Shown in pieces: positions 63,551 through 64,000 of a stretch of DNA of 64,000 bases. The notes below the pieces were generated by a model. The model ran no database searches. It was not told the origin of the DNA and saw nothing but the letters and a program-made list of their open reading frames with translations. The DNA comes from Bacteroidota bacterium (GTDB taxonomy: Bacteria > Bacteroidota > Bacteroidia > Bacteroidales > CAIXZF01), in the NCBI GenBank assembly GCA_022709385.1, contig JAKLIX010000007.1, positions 1 to 64,000 on the forward strand. Reading direction: 5' to 3'. The first letter of the stretch is position 1, and every line of letters begins with the position of its first letter. The translations under genes and the position numbers were made by a program.

Positions 63551-64000
63551 ATGAAAAGAAATCACTTTTCAGCAGCAAGCATAGTGTTGCTGCTCATTGG
63601 CCACAGCCTTTCGATACAGGCACAAAGCACTCCCGAGATCACTGCCGGCATGGACCGGCATGATGCTATGTGGAGTATTTTTTATAATGACAGCCATATA
63701 TACGGGATCAATGATGTCAATTTCATTCTCGGGACACAGGAAATATTTTTCGGTGGCCTTCCGATTTCAGATGTACAGGGTTTTTATTCCTTCCCATCAG
63801 GTGACTGGAGTATTTTCTGGACGCTTTCAAACACCTATTCTTTAAGAACCATTAATGGGATATTGACTGCAGCATTGATAACGGATACGACAGGGGCTCT
63901 GATCGGGAATGTACGCGGTTGCTTCCGTCATTCTGCCTCCAACACGATTATATGGACACCCACCAATGTCTTTAATGTCGCATTAATCGGGCCAGGACTG
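63551..64000 (+). CDS. Secreted protein, N-terminal part (runs off right edge)
   Basis: An open frame of exactly 150 codons from ATG 63551 to the window end, with no stop. It begins MKRNHFSAASIVLLLIGHSLSIQAQ, a clear signal peptide. The mature part is rich in Trp, Phe and Ile with loosely repeated strands (DAMWSIFYNDSHIYGINDVN, PSGDWSIFWTLSN), possibly propeller-like, but no family is recognised. It lies divergent from the YCF48-like gene and behind a strong promoter. A T9SS domain, if any, would be beyond the edge. Confidence 0.7.
   Translation, partial: MKRNHFSAASIVLLLIGHSLSIQAQSTPEITAGMDRHDAMWSIFYNDSHIYGINDVNFILGTQEIFFGGLPISDVQGFYSFPSGDWSIFWTLSNTYSLRTINGILTAALITDTTGALIGNVRGCFRHSASNTIIWTPTNVFNVALIGPGL

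Overview
The window looks like a chromosomal segment of an anaerobic member of the Bacteroidota, probably Bacteroidales-like. Evidence: most gene starts follow a TAnnTTTG -7 box, Shine-Dalgarno sites are mostly absent, and four proteins end in type IX secretion (T9SS) C-terminal sorting domains. FISUMP, LamG, PKD and BNR/YCF48-type secreted proteins, ORF6N genes and an RHS tail fit the same group. Family calls rest on reading translated sequence by eye; no database search was run.

Layout. 1-1260: tail of an RHS gene (off the left edge) and a repeat-rich intergenic region. 1262-11230: a chagasin-like inhibitor, two polytopic membrane proteins, a GNAT acetyltransferase, typA, an M23/LysM peptidase and valS. 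11231-13512: a small island with two ORF6N genes, a broken four-helix-bundle gene and several dispersed repeats, flanked by a ~38 bp direct repeat. 13545-14733: a VOC protein and an AraC regulator. 14737-23044 (minus strand): wbpE-wbpD-wbpB-wbpA-type UDP-diacetamido-uronate synthesis, then galE, a dTDP-glucose 4,6-dehydratase, a CpsB-type PHP phosphatase, rsmE and a DUF4159 protein. 23164-26335: outer-membrane barrel protein, kdtA, folK and a deoxynucleoside kinase. 26567-36490: a giant LamG/beta-helix T9SS protein, a FISUMP protein and an M16C peptidase. 36568: tRNA-Arg(CCG). 36846-37999: a Cache lipoprotein and a decayed Ig-like repeat gene. 38014-41460: a BNR/PKD T9SS protein.

41580-53706 is the most unusual part. 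A NarL-type two-component pair is followed by mvhD-mvhG-mvhA (group 3c-like [NiFe] hydrogenase), two different HdrA-like flavoproteins around a QmoC-like fusion (HdrC iron-sulfur domain plus haem-b membrane domain), a single-domain response regulator and a membrane histidine kinase with a RegB-like GGxxNP motif. No HdrB lies in the cluster. This suggests a membrane-bound hydrogenase-Qmo complex exchanging electrons between H2, the quinone pool and a low-potential carrier, with linked redox signalling.

54557-64000: an amino-acid ABC transporter of two fused proteins (ATPase with a C-terminal HATPase-like extension; split substrate-binding lobes fused to a permease), a PKD T9SS protein, three methyltransferases in a row, a YCF48 T9SS protein, and the start of a secreted protein running off the right edge.

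Non-coding structure is rich: an 11 bp palindrome ATGTGNCACAT repeated at exactly 20 bp steps at three intergenic loci; a 107 bp hairpin-bearing repeat in four copies, each pointing into a gene start; a ~52 bp repeat ending in TATACCGA/TCGGTATA; and long perfect palindromes of 36 and 56 bp.
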